The notes beneath the pieces were generated by a model. That model was not told the origin of the DNA, did not search any database, and worked only from the letters and a program-made list of their open reading frames with translations. DNA of 64,000 nucleotides, taken from assembly GCF_000002515.2 (NCBI RefSeq), contig NC_006039.1, forward strand, positions 992,001-1,056,000, written 5' to 3'. Within the stretch, counting starts at the first letter, position 1; each line of letters begins with the position of its first letter. This stretch comes from Kluyveromyces lactis. Its lineage: Eukaryota > Ascomycota > Saccharomycetes > Saccharomycetales > Saccharomycetaceae. The position numbers and the translations under genes are program-made. Shown in pieces: positions 38,677 to 47,716 of the stretch.

Positions 38677-39300
38677 ATGTTTCTACAAGGAGTTGTGAAG
38701 CGATTGGTACGGGATTTCCATGTTAGCAGGATTTGCAATGAGGCAAAACGGTTTCCTTTCGAGCTATTGAACTTGAAGGTTGGGAAATTCCAACAAGTAG
38801 CATTGCATCCCAATTCGGAGAAAATGTACGTTTCTCAAGTGGAATTGGGGAATGGATCTGTGAAACAGATCTGTAGTGGGATCAGACAATACATTCCGAG
38901 AGATCAGTTACAGGATAAGTTATGCATAGTGGTAGATAATATAAAAAAATGTAAACTCAGAGGAGAACCCAGCGAAGCAATGATATTGTGCGGTGAACAT
39001 ACAGATGCCGGATCTGGAATAACGTCTGTGAAACTTGCATATCCTGTGGCTGAATCCCTGGAACAATCGGCACAGTTAGTGGGGCAACAGGTAGTTATTG
39101 ATCTAGATCAAAAGATCACCGATAGGAAGATTAAACCTAAGAAATGGGACTGCATTTCATCCAGTTTGTATACGAATGGAAATGGTGAAATTGTATTCCA
39201 GCAAGGGGACAGTTCGGAAAAACAGCTGTTTGTGAAATTAGGGGACCAGTTAATTCCAGTCAGAGTTGACGGCCTTCCTGAGCATAGTACAGTGCGGTGA
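38677..39300 (+). CDS. Stand-alone EMAP-II/Arc1-type tRNA-binding protein, possibly mitochondrial
   Basis: 207 residues. From about residue 28 the protein is one EMAP-II/tRNA-binding OB-fold domain resembling the C-terminal half of Arc1: FELLNLKVGKFQQVALHPNS (Arc1 FSMLDLRVGFIQKAIKHPDA), LYVSQ-type MYVSQVELG, CSGIRQYIPRDQL, NIKKCKLRGEPSEAMILCG, and KKWDCISSSLYTNGNGEIVF. The GST-like domain that ties Arc1 to Met- and Glu-tRNA synthetases is missing. The first 27 residues are basic and amphipathic without acidic residues up to residue 13 (MFLQGVVKRLVR), a plausible mitochondrial presequence. I know of no such stand-alone gene in S. cerevisiae. Its likely role is tRNA binding or aiding aminoacylation; location is inference. 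Confidence 0.85.
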   Translation: MFLQGVVKRLVRDFHVSRICNEAKRFPFELLNLKVGKFQQVALHPNSEKMYVSQVELGNGSVKQICSGIRQYIPRDQLQDKLCIVVDNIKKCKLRGEPSEAMILCGEHTDAGSGITSVKLAYPVAESLEQSAQLVGQQVVIDLDQKITDRKIKPKKWDCISSSLYTNGNGEIVFQQGDSSEKQLFVKLGDQLIPVRVDGLPEHSTVR

Positions 39301-39484
39301 AGTGGGAAAAGTCTTCTTAATATCCCGAAATAGCTATGTCATTTTGTAAATAAAATTGAGCTGTACAGACAAATTACCCAAAAGTATCCTGTGTAAATAT
39401 CCATACTAGTAGAGTTAGTAAAGGCTTGCGTGTGGTTTACCATTTCCACCCTGTCCGAAGTAGATGAAATAAAAAAATTAAAAA

Positions 39485-39592
39485 TGAAACGGACAGGAAT
39501 TGAACCTGCAACCCTTCGATTGCAATTTTGTTTCCTCAGAAAATTCCAGGATTTAACTGGAGTCGAAAGCTCTACCATTGAGCCACCGCTTC
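39485..39592 (-). tRNA. tRNA-Trp (CCA) with intron
   Basis: A full cloverleaf on the minus strand: acceptor GAAGCGG/CCGTTTC with one G-U pair, D arm GCTC/GAGC, anticodon stem TTCGA/TCGAA with loop anticodon CCA, T arm GCAGG-TTCAATT-CCTGT. An intron of about 36 nt (39521-39556) follows the base after the anticodon. Sequence and intron position closely resemble the S. cerevisiae intron-bearing tRNA-Trp. A T run follows the 3' end region only weakly. Confidence 0.95.
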
Positions 39593-39893
39593 ATCTCTGA
39601 AGGAACTTGCTGCACCACAACGCCAGGTCAGGTATACTTTTCACGTGACGCTTCATCCGAAGAACCTTACATTAAGCAAAATTGCAAGTTTCAATAAAAT
39701 ATTGAGTATTGAGTACATTCCAAGGGTGTTACGTTGTCTTTTAAGCTGAACCTGTCTGTAGATTTGAAGGTTGGTCATAGTGCCTAAATGACGTTCATAA
39801 TTTCATTTGGCTGTCGCAATATTGAACCTCAGAGCGGATTTTATTTTAAACAACAATCATGATCATACACGTTCTGTACCGCTGTTGTATCAC
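39593..39893. other. Spacer between tRNA-Trp and the candidate LTR
   Basis: 300 bp, AT-rich, with a CACGTG near 39643. I see no gene. Confidence 0.4.
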
Positions 39894-40156
39894 TGTTGGA
39901 ACTGGGTAATACCAATATAATAGGCGGTTAATAATAGTTTTGTGTTACTGACACATAACAAAGTATATAAACCAGTACTCAGATATAACCTGCTAATTAG
40001 TAGGGAAGATCTAGAGACACCAGGTGCATCTAATTCTACTAGGATATATATAGCTAATCAAGATGGATTCTTCTAATAAAGATCTGACAAGATCTAAGCC
40101 ACGTGACATGTATAGTCACATACCGAAACAATATGAGAGTGTGTATCCGATCAACA
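39894..40156 (+). mobile_element. Candidate solo LTR, Ty1/copia-like
   Basis: 263 bp beginning TGTTGGAAC and ending ATCAACA, the TG...CA ends typical of Ty1-group LTRs (TGTTGGAA...CAACA). Inside are a TATA box (tatataaa near 39965) and an ATG at 40063 opening a short hydrophilic frame, as Ty1-group LTRs carry the start of gag. It ends 20 bp before tRNA-Arg, the usual landing zone upstream of Pol III genes. No internal region or second LTR is present, so it would be a solo-LTR fossil. No clear target-site duplication is seen, which keeps confidence moderate. Confidence 0.45.
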
Positions 40157-40176
40157 GTGTGTGTGTATCATTATTG

Positions 40177-40248
40177 GCTCGCGTGGCGTAATGGCAACGC
40201 GTCTGACTTCTAATCAGAAGATTGTGGGTTCGACCCCCACCGTGAGTG
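40177..40248 (+). tRNA. tRNA-Arg (TCT)
   Basis: 72 nt without intron. Acceptor GCTCGCG/CGTGAGT, anticodon stem TCTGA/TCAGA with loop CTTCTAA (anticodon TCT), T loop TTCGACC. It is nearly identical to S. cerevisiae tRNA-Arg(UCU). A terminator-like T run (ttttcttttt) follows directly. Confidence 0.97.
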
Positions 40249-40730
40249 TTTTCTTTTTGCTTTCCTGGTTTTCAGGCTAATGTCAACTTCTGCGCATATG
40301 CCATGAGATGTTGTGATTTAAAAGCCACGAAGGAAACGCGTCTACGGAATGTGCAATACACCCCGCAAAGCTGATCATTCTGTCCATTCTAAATTTGAAT
40401 TTAACTTCTGGATTTTCAACATCTAGAGGTATCCAAACACAGCGTTATTACCACATTGAAAGAGCCTTTTCAACAGCTAAAGTTTTGAATGCGGTTTCTC
40501 ATAGGTGTCTTTTTTCTTGAAAATCCATATCATATTTTGACTTAAAAAGATCTTCGCTTTTCATCAATTTATGTTTATATATATCCTATTATAACATTAG
40601 TTTTGAAGTGACATTGAACCTCTGCATTACAACATTTAGAGGCAATTCCTATTTGTTCAGGATACCATCTCTTTCCTAAACTTGGCTGTGTCGTTTTTCG
40701 AACACCAACTGTGTCTCAATTTACACCATA
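40249..40730. promoter_or_regulatory. Promoter of the YOL107W-like gene
   Basis: 482 bp downstream of tRNA-Arg, with a tRNA terminator T run at the start and a TATA-like tatatatatcc near 40577. No gene seen. Confidence 0.45.
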
Positions 40731-41771
40731 ATGAAGTTTGTATCGAGACATTTCGATATATATTTCCCTGATGCAGCATTGGATCTTGGTGGAATTCCAC
40801 CAGCAACTGGCTGGTTGACCTTCACATACGTTGCTTGGACTATTGCTTTATCAATTGTCAGAACTCGGTACATCAAGGAGGCACTTTCCAATGATATGGA
40901 TCCAAGATTGGTTATCGTTCCATTTGTCCAAATGGTGCCAAATAGGGTTTTCTATAACCCACTTTCATTGGTATTTTCCAATTTAGTCGACATAGAACCA
41001 TGGAAGTTTTTGCTAAACTTCTTTAATTTGCTTATAGGTGGTTCATTCATTGAAAGGTTCTGGCAAAGCCCTAGAGAATTGGCCAAATTTGTTCTAATCT
41101 TGGGTACCATTACGAACTTAATTGTCGTTCTAATTACAATAATTTTATCAATGTTTTCGTCAGCAATAAGGTTGGATTTACCATTGGATGGTAATTATAC
41201 AATTTTGGTGGGGTTCCCTATTATCTACAAACAGTTATTCCCAGAAACTACCATTTTCGAGACTAAGAATCTACCTTTCATTTCCAAGAATTTCAGATTT
41301 AAACTCCTGCCAATATTTACTCTACTTGTGCTTTCGTTTGTGCAACTTCTGTGGTTCCACCACTTCTCTCAGTTATTATCAATTTGGATCACTTTTTTCA
41401 CCTGTTATTTCTACTTGAGATTCTATCAGAGGCTACCTGCTTCGATGGCTGAGGATGCTGAATTTGAAGTGGTAGGAGATGCCTCTGAGACATTCCAATT
41501 GATATATTTCTTCCCGGATTTAGTCAAACCAGTACTTGAGCCAATATTTGATTACCTTTACCAGAAGTTTATTGTTGATTGGCGTATTGCAACTCCGTTT
41601 AGAGTATACGATATCGAACAAGCTAACATTTTGGCTCAAAAGAGGGGTGCTAAGCCTGTTGAAGGCTCTGAAGCGGAAGAAAGAAGGAAAAAGTTAGCCC
41701 TACAGGTTCTCGAAGAAAGATTGTTGGACAACAAAAACACAGAGTCTTCTACTCCACAAAACGATGTGTAA
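40731..41771 (+). CDS. TMEM115/YOL107W-like Golgi membrane protein (rhomboid-like)
   Basis: 346 residues (342 in S. cerevisiae YOL107W). This is the DUF1751/TMEM115 family, rhomboid-like pseudoproteases of the Golgi. Features: first hydrophobic segment TGWLTFTYVAWTIALSIV, FVQMVPNRVFYNPLSLVFSN, EPWKFLLNFFNLLIGGSFIERFW, then further segments up to about residue 235 and a charged cytosolic tail that includes FPDLVKPVLEPIFD and ends with a coiled stretch (EAEERRKKLALQVLEERLL). No Ser-His catalytic pair is evident. It neighbours WSC3 and TPT1 loci on S. cerevisiae chromosome XV, as here. Confidence 0.9.
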   Translation: MKFVSRHFDIYFPDAALDLGGIPPATGWLTFTYVAWTIALSIVRTRYIKEALSNDMDPRLVIVPFVQMVPNRVFYNPLSLVFSNLVDIEPWKFLLNFFNLLIGGSFIERFWQSPRELAKFVLILGTITNLIVVLITIILSMFSSAIRLDLPLDGNYTILVGFPIIYKQLFPETTIFETKNLPFISKNFRFKLLPIFTLLVLSFVQLLWFHHFSQLLSIWITFFTCYFYLRFYQRLPASMAEDAEFEVVGDASETFQLIYFFPDLVKPVLEPIFDYLYQKFIVDWRIATPFRVYDIEQANILAQKRGAKPVEGSEAEERRKKLALQVLEERLLDNKNTESSTPQNDV

Positions 41772-41944
41772 AAGTGAGACAAGCTCATTCTTATATTTTT
41801 AGACTTTAGAGCATTAAATAGACAAAAGTTGCTACAACTTGTGAATACAGATATCAATTTGATTGATATGGTGTATAAATCTGGAGAAATGGCGTTGAAT
41901 GATGTGTATTATATACAGGGCATTTCTATATTGCTATATGATGT

Positions 41945-42787
41945 TCAGTTTGATTTAATTTCAGAATTTGGAGAAGCAGGAGCAAAATCGTTCTCAAGTT
42001 GCTCTAATTGCAACTCAAGCTTGGACTTCTTGGTCTTCCGAGCAACCAAATTTTTACCGCCTTCATCTTTGGATTTCTGCAAAAGTTGATAGTATGGGTC
42101 ATTTTCCATAATCAAATAACCTCTCTTTTCTTCGTTACAGTAATATTCAATATCCTTCCTCTTTGTGGGTCTAGCTTGTAGAGGAACTCTTCCGTACTTT
42201 TCTAGGAACCAATGTGGTGATAAATGGGCTCTTAGACCAAGACGGTTGAAATAACGAGCAGTGAAACTTCCGCCTGCATGTTCGATTGCCTCAATTGCAT
42301 CCTGTGAAGCTCTAGTAGCTTCAATCTTGATTGGAAGATTATAAGAGAATTTACCATCACCTAGAATCTTAATACCATCTTTGATCGGGCCGGTAACCAA
42401 ACCGATTTCTTTCATCTTTTTCATCGTCAAGGTTTCACCTGGCTCCAAATGTAGGCGACCCTTTTGGTGGAACCACGTTATTCTATCAAGGTTTAATTCT
42501 TTCAATTTTAGTGATGTTACGTTGGTGAACCCTAGCTTTGGGAACAATTTGAAGATTGGGGTTTGACCACCTTCAAACCATGATTTTACATAACCACGGG
42601 CCTTTTGACCCTTTTGACCTCTACCAGCAGTCTTACCTTTGCCACTGGATGGACCTCTACCCAATCTTTTGTAGTTCTTCTTAGAGCCTTCACCAGGTTT
42701 TAAACCACCAAGGATCGTGATTTGGCGTACAAATGATCTCTGTATAAGTGATCCAAAGGGATTCACCACTTTGTTGATCGAAAACAT
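41945..42787 (-). CDS. MRPL10: Mitochondrial ribosomal protein uL15m (Mrpl10)
   Basis: 280 residues from the ATG giving [19 protein letters not shown], a mitochondrial presequence; 29 upstream codons are dropped. Matches the L15 family: [68 protein letters not shown] and a C-terminal extension shared with S. cerevisiae ([17 protein letters not shown]). The gene lies beside WSC2 and POP3 as on S. cerevisiae chromosome XIV (YNL284C-YNL282W). Confidence 0.96.
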   Translation of the reverse strand: MFSINKVVNPFGSLIQRSFVRQITILGGLKPGEGSKKNYKRLGRGPSSGKGKTAGRGQKGQKARGYVKSWFEGGQTPIFKLFPKLGFTNVTSLKLKELNLDRITWFHQKGRLHLEPGETLTMKKMKEIGLVTGPIKDGIKILGDGKFSYNLPIKIEATRASQDAIEAIEHAGGSFTARYFNRLGLRAHLSPHWFLEKYGRVPLQARPTKRKDIEYYCNEEKRGYLIMENDPYYQLLQKSKDEGGKNLVARKTKKSKLELQLEQLENDFAPASPNSEIKSN

Positions 42788-43239
42788 CGTGCTAGTATTG
42801 TGAGACCTCGAGATAGGGCTATTAAATATCGATAATAGTAGATATCCAGTAGATTCATTGAATATCCAAATCATCTCCAGTAATTTCTTGTAAGTTAACC
42901 ATATTCATTCTAAAAAATTTTCGAAATTAGGTATTCGGGTAACCTTTTAAAATGCTGAGATTCGCTAGGACACAGAGGGAGCTTGGAGACGATAAGAGGG
43001 TATGCAATGCTGATGTAAGTGTTTAGATGCGCCTAGCAGATTGACAAATTGAAACAGCCGAAACTATTTCAGTAAACCTACTATTATTTTAGCATCACGT
43101 TTTTCAAAAATGTAGCTGTAACATTATAAACTGCGTATTCCTCAGTTCAAAATAGGTTAGGTCCACCAGAAAAGAATTGGTAGCAGGCAATAATCTCGTA
43201 GGAGTATATAGTGGTAAATTCTTTTTATGACAAGAAACA
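42788..43239. promoter_or_regulatory. MRPL10 promoter
   Basis: 450 bp before tRNA-Thr. It contains a Reb1-type CGGGTAA at 42936. No gene seen. Confidence 0.45.
42936..42942 (+). promoter_or_regulatory. Reb1-type site
   Basis: CGGGTAA core (TCGGGTAACC context) 149 bp upstream of the MRPL10 start. Confidence 0.45.
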
Positions 43240-43312
43240 GCTTCTATGGCCAAGTTGGTAAGGCGCCACACTAGTAATGTGGAGATCATCAGTTCGACTC
43301 TGGTTGGAAGCA
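43240..43312 (+). tRNA. tRNA-Thr (AGT)
   Basis: 73 nt, no intron. Acceptor GCTTCTA/TGGAAGC, anticodon stem CCACA/TGTGG with loop CTAGTAA (anticodon AGT), T arm ATCAG-TTCGACT-CTGGT. Closely resembles S. cerevisiae tRNA-Thr(AGU). A T7 terminator follows. Confidence 0.96.
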
Positions 43313-43756
43313 TTTTTTTGGATCCCTTAAACAATTACCCTAGATGAAAATGTAGCACAATAATTCCCGACAGTAAACATGACAATTAACCATTATAAAG
43401 ATACCTTGAAGTAAAATGTGAAGAAATTAAATGAGTATTATAACGTTATATATGTACATATGTGAAAGCCCAACTTATCAGTATAACATAAATCGTTTCG
43501 ATATATTTTGTGACTTGTCTTGTTTATAGTGTTAGACAATTAACTGATCCTCAGTTGATAGTTTTCATTAGGGGTATCAAGTATCAGTAGTGAGTATGGA
43601 ACATGGCTTATTGTGGGCCTTAGTTGATGTTTTATATTTGGAATATTTCCTTTTGGCGTTTGTTTTGTTTGACAACAACAAGGGGATGATATTGGGTATA
43701 TCATGCTATTATCTTAGCGAAATGTGTTAAAAAGATGATGTTATATTGTATCAGGA
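43313..43756. other. Region between tRNA-Thr and the WSC gene
   Basis: 444 bp, AT-rich, holding the WSC 3' end. No gene or clear element seen. Confidence 0.4.
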
Positions 43757-45028
43757 TCAATCTCCCCTGAGATTTTCGATGATCGAATTGAATTCTGTAT
43801 CCTCATCATCCAGCTCATCTGGATTGGCGATTCTTAGCGGTCGCCTTTGTTGAGTTACATCTGGTAAAGAACCATTGCTGAATCTAGGATTTCCCATTGT
43901 CGGACGTACAGGAGGTTGTGTTAGGTCTGGTTGATCCATAGTTTCTCCAAACGGACTAACGATTTGCGAATCACTGATTTCGTTTCCATTATTATCCAAT
44001 CTTTTCTCCCTATTTTGACTTACACCAGATCTATCAGAGGATGATGATGCTGAATGAGAGTTTGGTAAAGTAGCAGCAGCGCCAAATCCACCTCCGGTAA
44101 CTGGTGGGACTACGATGTCTTCTTCTTGACCAAACGAATAAGGTTGGTAATGCTTACTTTCCTCGAAGTCTGACCGTTTACTTTTCTTTCGCTGTTGCCA
44201 GATGAAGAAAATGATAATTGCTGCGATCAGTAACACACCCAAAACAACACCCACAACAATACCAGCGATAGCACCATTAGACAATGATGAAGATTTATTT
44301 GACTCCGTTTTAGAGTTTGCAGTGTTGGTACCTTCGGCTGTGGTTGCCACGACGGTACTTGTAGTTGTAACGGCAACAATACTCCTACTCTCACCATTTA
44401 AAGTAATGACTGAAACCTGTGTTGTTACAACTTTTGAATGACTGGTAGTAGAGGCGATGGAGCTAGACAAAGATGAAAGCGTACTATCAGTGCTAGAAGA
44501 AGTGCCTGAAGTATCAGAAGATGACGTTGTAGCGGCAGTGCTTGAAGAATCTGTTGAGGTTGCACTGGATGAGGTACTGGAAGAAGTTGAACTTGAACTT
44601 GAACTTGAACTTGAACTTGAAGTCGACCTGGAACTTGAGCTTGAGCTTGAACTTGAACTCGTGCTCGAACTGGAACTGGAACTTTCATCTGAGTCGATAT
44701 CCTCTGTTGAATAGACAGCAAAGTACCCTTCACCACCACATTTTTCATATGGATAACCGACGCAATTAACTTGACAGTTTGAGTCAGAAACAGTTGAAGC
44801 ACTAATGGAAGATGCATCACCGCAATAGCATGTGTTACCATCAATTAACGCAGCAACACTTTTCCCATTACATTGTTCCTGACAGTATGAGACACTTTGG
44901 TATTCGTATTCACCTGCACTGGACAGCGAACTACTTATATCACTTTCACTATAACAACCTTGATAGGAATACTGTGCAGATATTAACGGAAGCACAGCTA
45001 ATAGAAGAACAGAACGTAATCTTGACAT
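43757..45028 (-). CDS. WSC2: WSC-family cell wall integrity sensor (Wsc2/Wsc3-like)
   Basis: 423 residues. Signal peptide (1-18), WSC domain with eight Cys (about 20-108: YSYQGCYSESD, YCQEQC, NTCYCGDAS, CVGYPYEKCGGEGYFAVY), a long Ser/Thr-rich O-mannosylated stalk, one membrane segment (about 250-272, GIVVGVVLGVLLIAAIIIFF) followed by basic QQRKKSKR, and a cytosolic tail ending in the conserved acidic DDEDTEFNSIIENLRGD. WSC sensors report wall stress to Rom2, Rho1 and Pkc1. It occupies the ancestral locus of both S. cerevisiae WSC2 (YNL283C) and WSC3 (YOL105C). Part of the stalk is coded by a hexanucleotide repeat. Confidence 0.93.
   Translation of the reverse strand: MSRLRSVLLLAVLPLISAQYSYQGCYSESDISSSLSSAGEYEYQSVSYCQEQCNGKSVAALIDGNTCYCGDASSISASTVSDSNCQVNCVGYPYEKCGGEGYFAVYSTEDIDSDESSSSSSSTSSSSSSSSSSRSTSSSSSSSSSSSTSSSTSSSATSTDSSSTAATTSSSDTSGTSSSTDSTLSSLSSSIASTTSHSKVVTTQVSVITLNGESRSIVAVTTTSTVVATTAEGTNTANSKTESNKSSSLSNGAIAGIVVGVVLGVLLIAAIIIFFIWQQRKKSKRSDFEESKHYQPYSFGQEEDIVVPPVTGGGFGAAATLPNSHSASSSSDRSGVSQNREKRLDNNGNEISDSQIVSPFGETMDQPDLTQPPVRPTMGNPRFSNGSLPDVTQQRRPLRIANPDELDDEDTEFNSIIENLRGD
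44590..44668. repeat. Hexanucleotide repeat in the WSC stalk
   Basis: Tandem gaacttgaactt-type units (Ser-Ser dicodons on the coding strand), with variants. The opposite strand reads Glu-Leu repeats, which explains a false antisense frame at 44457-44714. Confidence 0.8.
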
Positions 45029-45928
45029 TATAGGAATATGCGTTGAGCAGTTTATTTTCTATTGCAATTGTCAAATAACGTACCCGACGTACAATTCACG
45101 ATGGAAGAGAATGTTGATGATGGTTCTGACAAATATCGATTCCAAAGGACCGTTTCGAAAACAATTAGATAATTGCTTTGAAGGAAGTGTGCCAGAGAGT
45201 TTGTTTATATTGAAACTGTGATCTTATCCCGCAGTACCCAAACGAAACTGGTTGAAACAACTAAGAGTAACTATAATAACACCAATAACAACTGCTTATC
45301 CACTTTCACCAACCGTAAAATCAATTCTTAAAAATGGGAGGTACACAAAACGTTGAATAGATGCTCAGTCGTTTGTTCAACTAAAAACCAAAGTTAAAAC
45401 ATCTAACAATTGTTCAAACAAAATTAAATGGTTGTGTTTGATTCAAGATTCTATTATTGTCACTTTTTTTTCCTACTGTTGTTTAGATCTGAAGGTAAAA
45501 CCAAAATCTGTACCGAAACACCAGGAAAAGAAATGAATAATGGAGACCAAAATAGTATTAACAGTGATAATTATTTGATGAGGTGTGTGGGTTTTTACAT
45601 ATTCCCACCATTGGATCAAGACCAAACTTCCACCATTTCGCGTCCATGACACACACTTATATGATGGTATATATAGCTAGTGCTCAGCCCTATGTAAGGT
45701 CATTTTTGGCTGTTCTCTTGTTGACTATGCTCTATTTCCTGTTTTAGCAGGAAGACATCCAATTCTTTCTCAATATGAAAAATTGAACTTAAGCCTAAAA
45801 ACAGATATTTAGAGATGAGATGAGGTCTTTCAGGGTACTGCGTGATGCGTACCCTTTGTGTACAGTAACTGTAAGTGCAGATACCGCTGCAAGTACTGCT
45901 GCAAGTAAGGTGAGTGAGTAAAGGAGAA
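45029..45928. promoter_or_regulatory. Divergent promoter of the WSC gene and POP3
   Basis: 900 bp. It holds a PAC site near POP3, an RRPE-like tgaaaaatt near 45776, and a TATA-like tatatatagc near 45669. A 73-codon frame at 45428-45649 is Phe-rich and probably chance. Confidence 0.5.
45814..45824 (+). promoter_or_regulatory. PAC site upstream of POP3
   Basis: GATGAGATGAG, 105 bp before the POP3 ATG, with an RRPE-like A tract about 30 bp upstream. Confidence 0.55.
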
Positions 45929-46525
45929 ATGAACAGTTTACAAAAGGAGGAGAAACGGGTTGCTAAACGCAGACAGGTGTATAAGCCGATTTTAGAGAAT
46001 CCGTTTACAAACGAAGCTAAACTATGGCCTCATGTCACGGATCAGAAATTAGTCCTGGAGTTATTAGAGGAGAAAGTATTGAAGAGATGGAAGCTTTTAC
46101 AGGATATGGGTAACAATGAAGAATCTATAACAGTTGGTTTCAACGAAATCGTCGATCTTTTAAGCCATGGGAAAGATGAATATATGCTGTTCGTATGCAA
46201 TAAAGATTTGCCGTCAGTTTTAATTTCGCAGTTACCTATCTTATGTGAAACCTCGGACCATACAGTGACGCTTGTCCAATTACCTCGACTCTCGTCGGCC
46301 AAGTTCGATGACGCGTTCAGGGATGTAGTGCATGACGGTATGTGTCTTGTGCGCACACATGCTCATTATCAGGATTTTGCAAAGATGATCTCTACCAAAG
46401 TGGAACCATTATCCATACCATGGCTGCATTCTGCACAGTTCAAAAAGGCTCCCGTCAAGCTATTGGCAACCACCGCACCGATCATAAAGAAACAAGGGAA
46501 ACAAGGGAAACAAGTGCCATCCTAA
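45929..46525 (+). CDS. POP3: RNase P/MRP subunit Pop3
   Basis: 198 residues from the first ATG (MNSLQKEEKRVAKRRQVYKP); the longer frame would start with GTG. S. cerevisiae Pop3 (YNL282W) has 195. Pop3 is an L7Ae-like subunit shared by RNase P and RNase MRP, acting in tRNA and rRNA processing. The block AKRRQVYKPILENPFTNEA matches AKRRQVYKPVLDNPFTNEA closely; further matches are LFVCNKDLPSVLISQLPIL and the end PWLHSAQFKKAPVKLLATTA. It is followed by HCH1 on the same strand as in S. cerevisiae. Confidence 0.94.
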   Translation: MNSLQKEEKRVAKRRQVYKPILENPFTNEAKLWPHVTDQKLVLELLEEKVLKRWKLLQDMGNNEESITVGFNEIVDLLSHGKDEYMLFVCNKDLPSVLISQLPILCETSDHTVTLVQLPRLSSAKFDDAFRDVVHDGMCLVRTHAHYQDFAKMISTKVEPLSIPWLHSAQFKKAPVKLLATTAPIIKKQGKQGKQVPS

Positions 46526-46875
46526 ATGGTAATTGGGCTCTCCATTTTCTGTCCACGTGACCTTTATAAGCCCATTTTTCCCACAGATTTCACCATCTAA
46601 ATTTTCCAGAAATTTTCATTAACCGTCGAGATGACATTAAAACAGAGATGCATATATATATATGGGAACCAATATCGTTGACGGTTTTTACAGTTACGTT
46701 TATCTCCCGGCAACCGTTTACTAACGCTTCTTTAAGCTTTGTGGTCGCATACTGAGTTTAGTTGTATTCAGACCAAGTGTGTGTCTAATTCTCAGTGTGT
46801 GGATTGGTTGCTTGCGCTTTCTTTGCTTCTCAAGGAAATCGAATTGCTTAAATAAGGTTTCGTCTTATCAGAACC
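46526..46875. promoter_or_regulatory. Promoter of HCH1
   Basis: 350 bp between POP3 and HCH1. It contains a CACGTG at 46554, a heat-shock-element-like site at 46604, and an (AT)n tract near 46654-46664. Confidence 0.5.
46604..46617 (+). promoter_or_regulatory. Heat shock element-like site before HCH1
   Basis: TTCCAGAAATTTTC: TTCnnGAA is perfect and the third unit is imperfect. HCH1 is a heat-shock cochaperone gene in S. cerevisiae, so an Hsf1 site is expected. Confidence 0.45.
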
Positions 46876-47304
46876 ATGGTAGTTTTAAACCCTAACAACT
46901 GGCACTGGGTCGATAAAAATACACTGGGATGGACCAACGATTATTTGAATCGTCGTTTCACTAACTGGCAACATTCCAACGATGAGTACTTAGTCACCGT
47001 GGAAAAACTAAAGTCCTGTAGCGGAGACTCTAACGTTTCACAAAGGAAGGGTAAGGTGATCTGCTACTTTGACTTGCATTTGGAGTTTGATGCAGTGCTC
47101 ACGAAGGAGGGGGAAGAAGTTTGCAGAGGGACCATTACCGTCCCAGAGTTTATGCATGACGAAAGCGATTTCGAAGTTAACTTAAATTCCTTTGGATCTA
47201 ATAAAAACGTCGTCAGGGATGTCGTGTTGGAAAGGTTTGTTTCGGATCTACTATCTTATCAACAAGAACTGATCGACTCGCATTCGCAAGATTTACAACA
47301 GTGA
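46876..47304 (+). CDS. HCH1: Hsp90 cochaperone Hch1
   Basis: 142 residues (153 in S. cerevisiae YNL281W). Hch1 corresponds to the N-terminal domain of Aha1 and modulates the Hsp90 ATPase. The start MVVLNPNNWHWVDKNTLGWT carries the conserved NxNNWHWVdKN motif; the family blocks GKVICYFDLHLEFDAVL, TVPEFMHDESDFEVN and the C-terminal helix follow. No Aha1 C-terminal domain is present. Confidence 0.96.
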   Translation: MVVLNPNNWHWVDKNTLGWTNDYLNRRFTNWQHSNDEYLVTVEKLKSCSGDSNVSQRKGKVICYFDLHLEFDAVLTKEGEEVCRGTITVPEFMHDESDFEVNLNSFGSNKNVVRDVVLERFVSDLLSYQQELIDSHSQDLQQ

Positions 47305-47716
47305 AACATGAAAAAAGATTTGTTTTGTATATTTTGATCTTTTTTAGCTGATCTTAGTTGTCAGTGGATATAAATCATATATATGGATAGTATATAATAC
47401 TGAAAGAATCTTGACTAAAACCTTTAATTGTCTATTTGTCTATACTACCGACTGGAGTCGACAGAAATCATATCAAACTGCAGTAGTTGTGTTGGTCCTA
47501 GAATACTTAGTACTTACTGTAACAGCAGCGCATTAGCGTGATCTGATTTTTCGTTTTTTTGCCTGTTCCTCTGGCTGCATAGTTTGATGATTTTTAAACT
47601 TTAACCTTTGCTAGGAAAGAAAGGATAATCTGTCAAGCACAATATTTGAATGATTCATTACTTTTAGTGTTCTTTGTTAATGCCGTTATGCGCACCGAGT
47701 AGTTGCAGCTAATAAT
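47305..47716. promoter_or_regulatory. Region between HCH1 and the acyltransferase gene
   Basis: 412 bp: HCH1 3' end (AT-rich, tatatatgg) followed by the acyltransferase promoter. No gene seen. Confidence 0.4.

Noticed and set aside
44457-44714. 85-codon Glu-Leu repeat frame opposite the WSC gene
   Set aside because: Shadow of the hexanucleotide Ser repeat on the other strand.
45428-45649. 73-codon frame between WSC and POP3
   Set aside because: ATG-started but Phe-rich at the start, with no motif and no known counterpart; likely chance.
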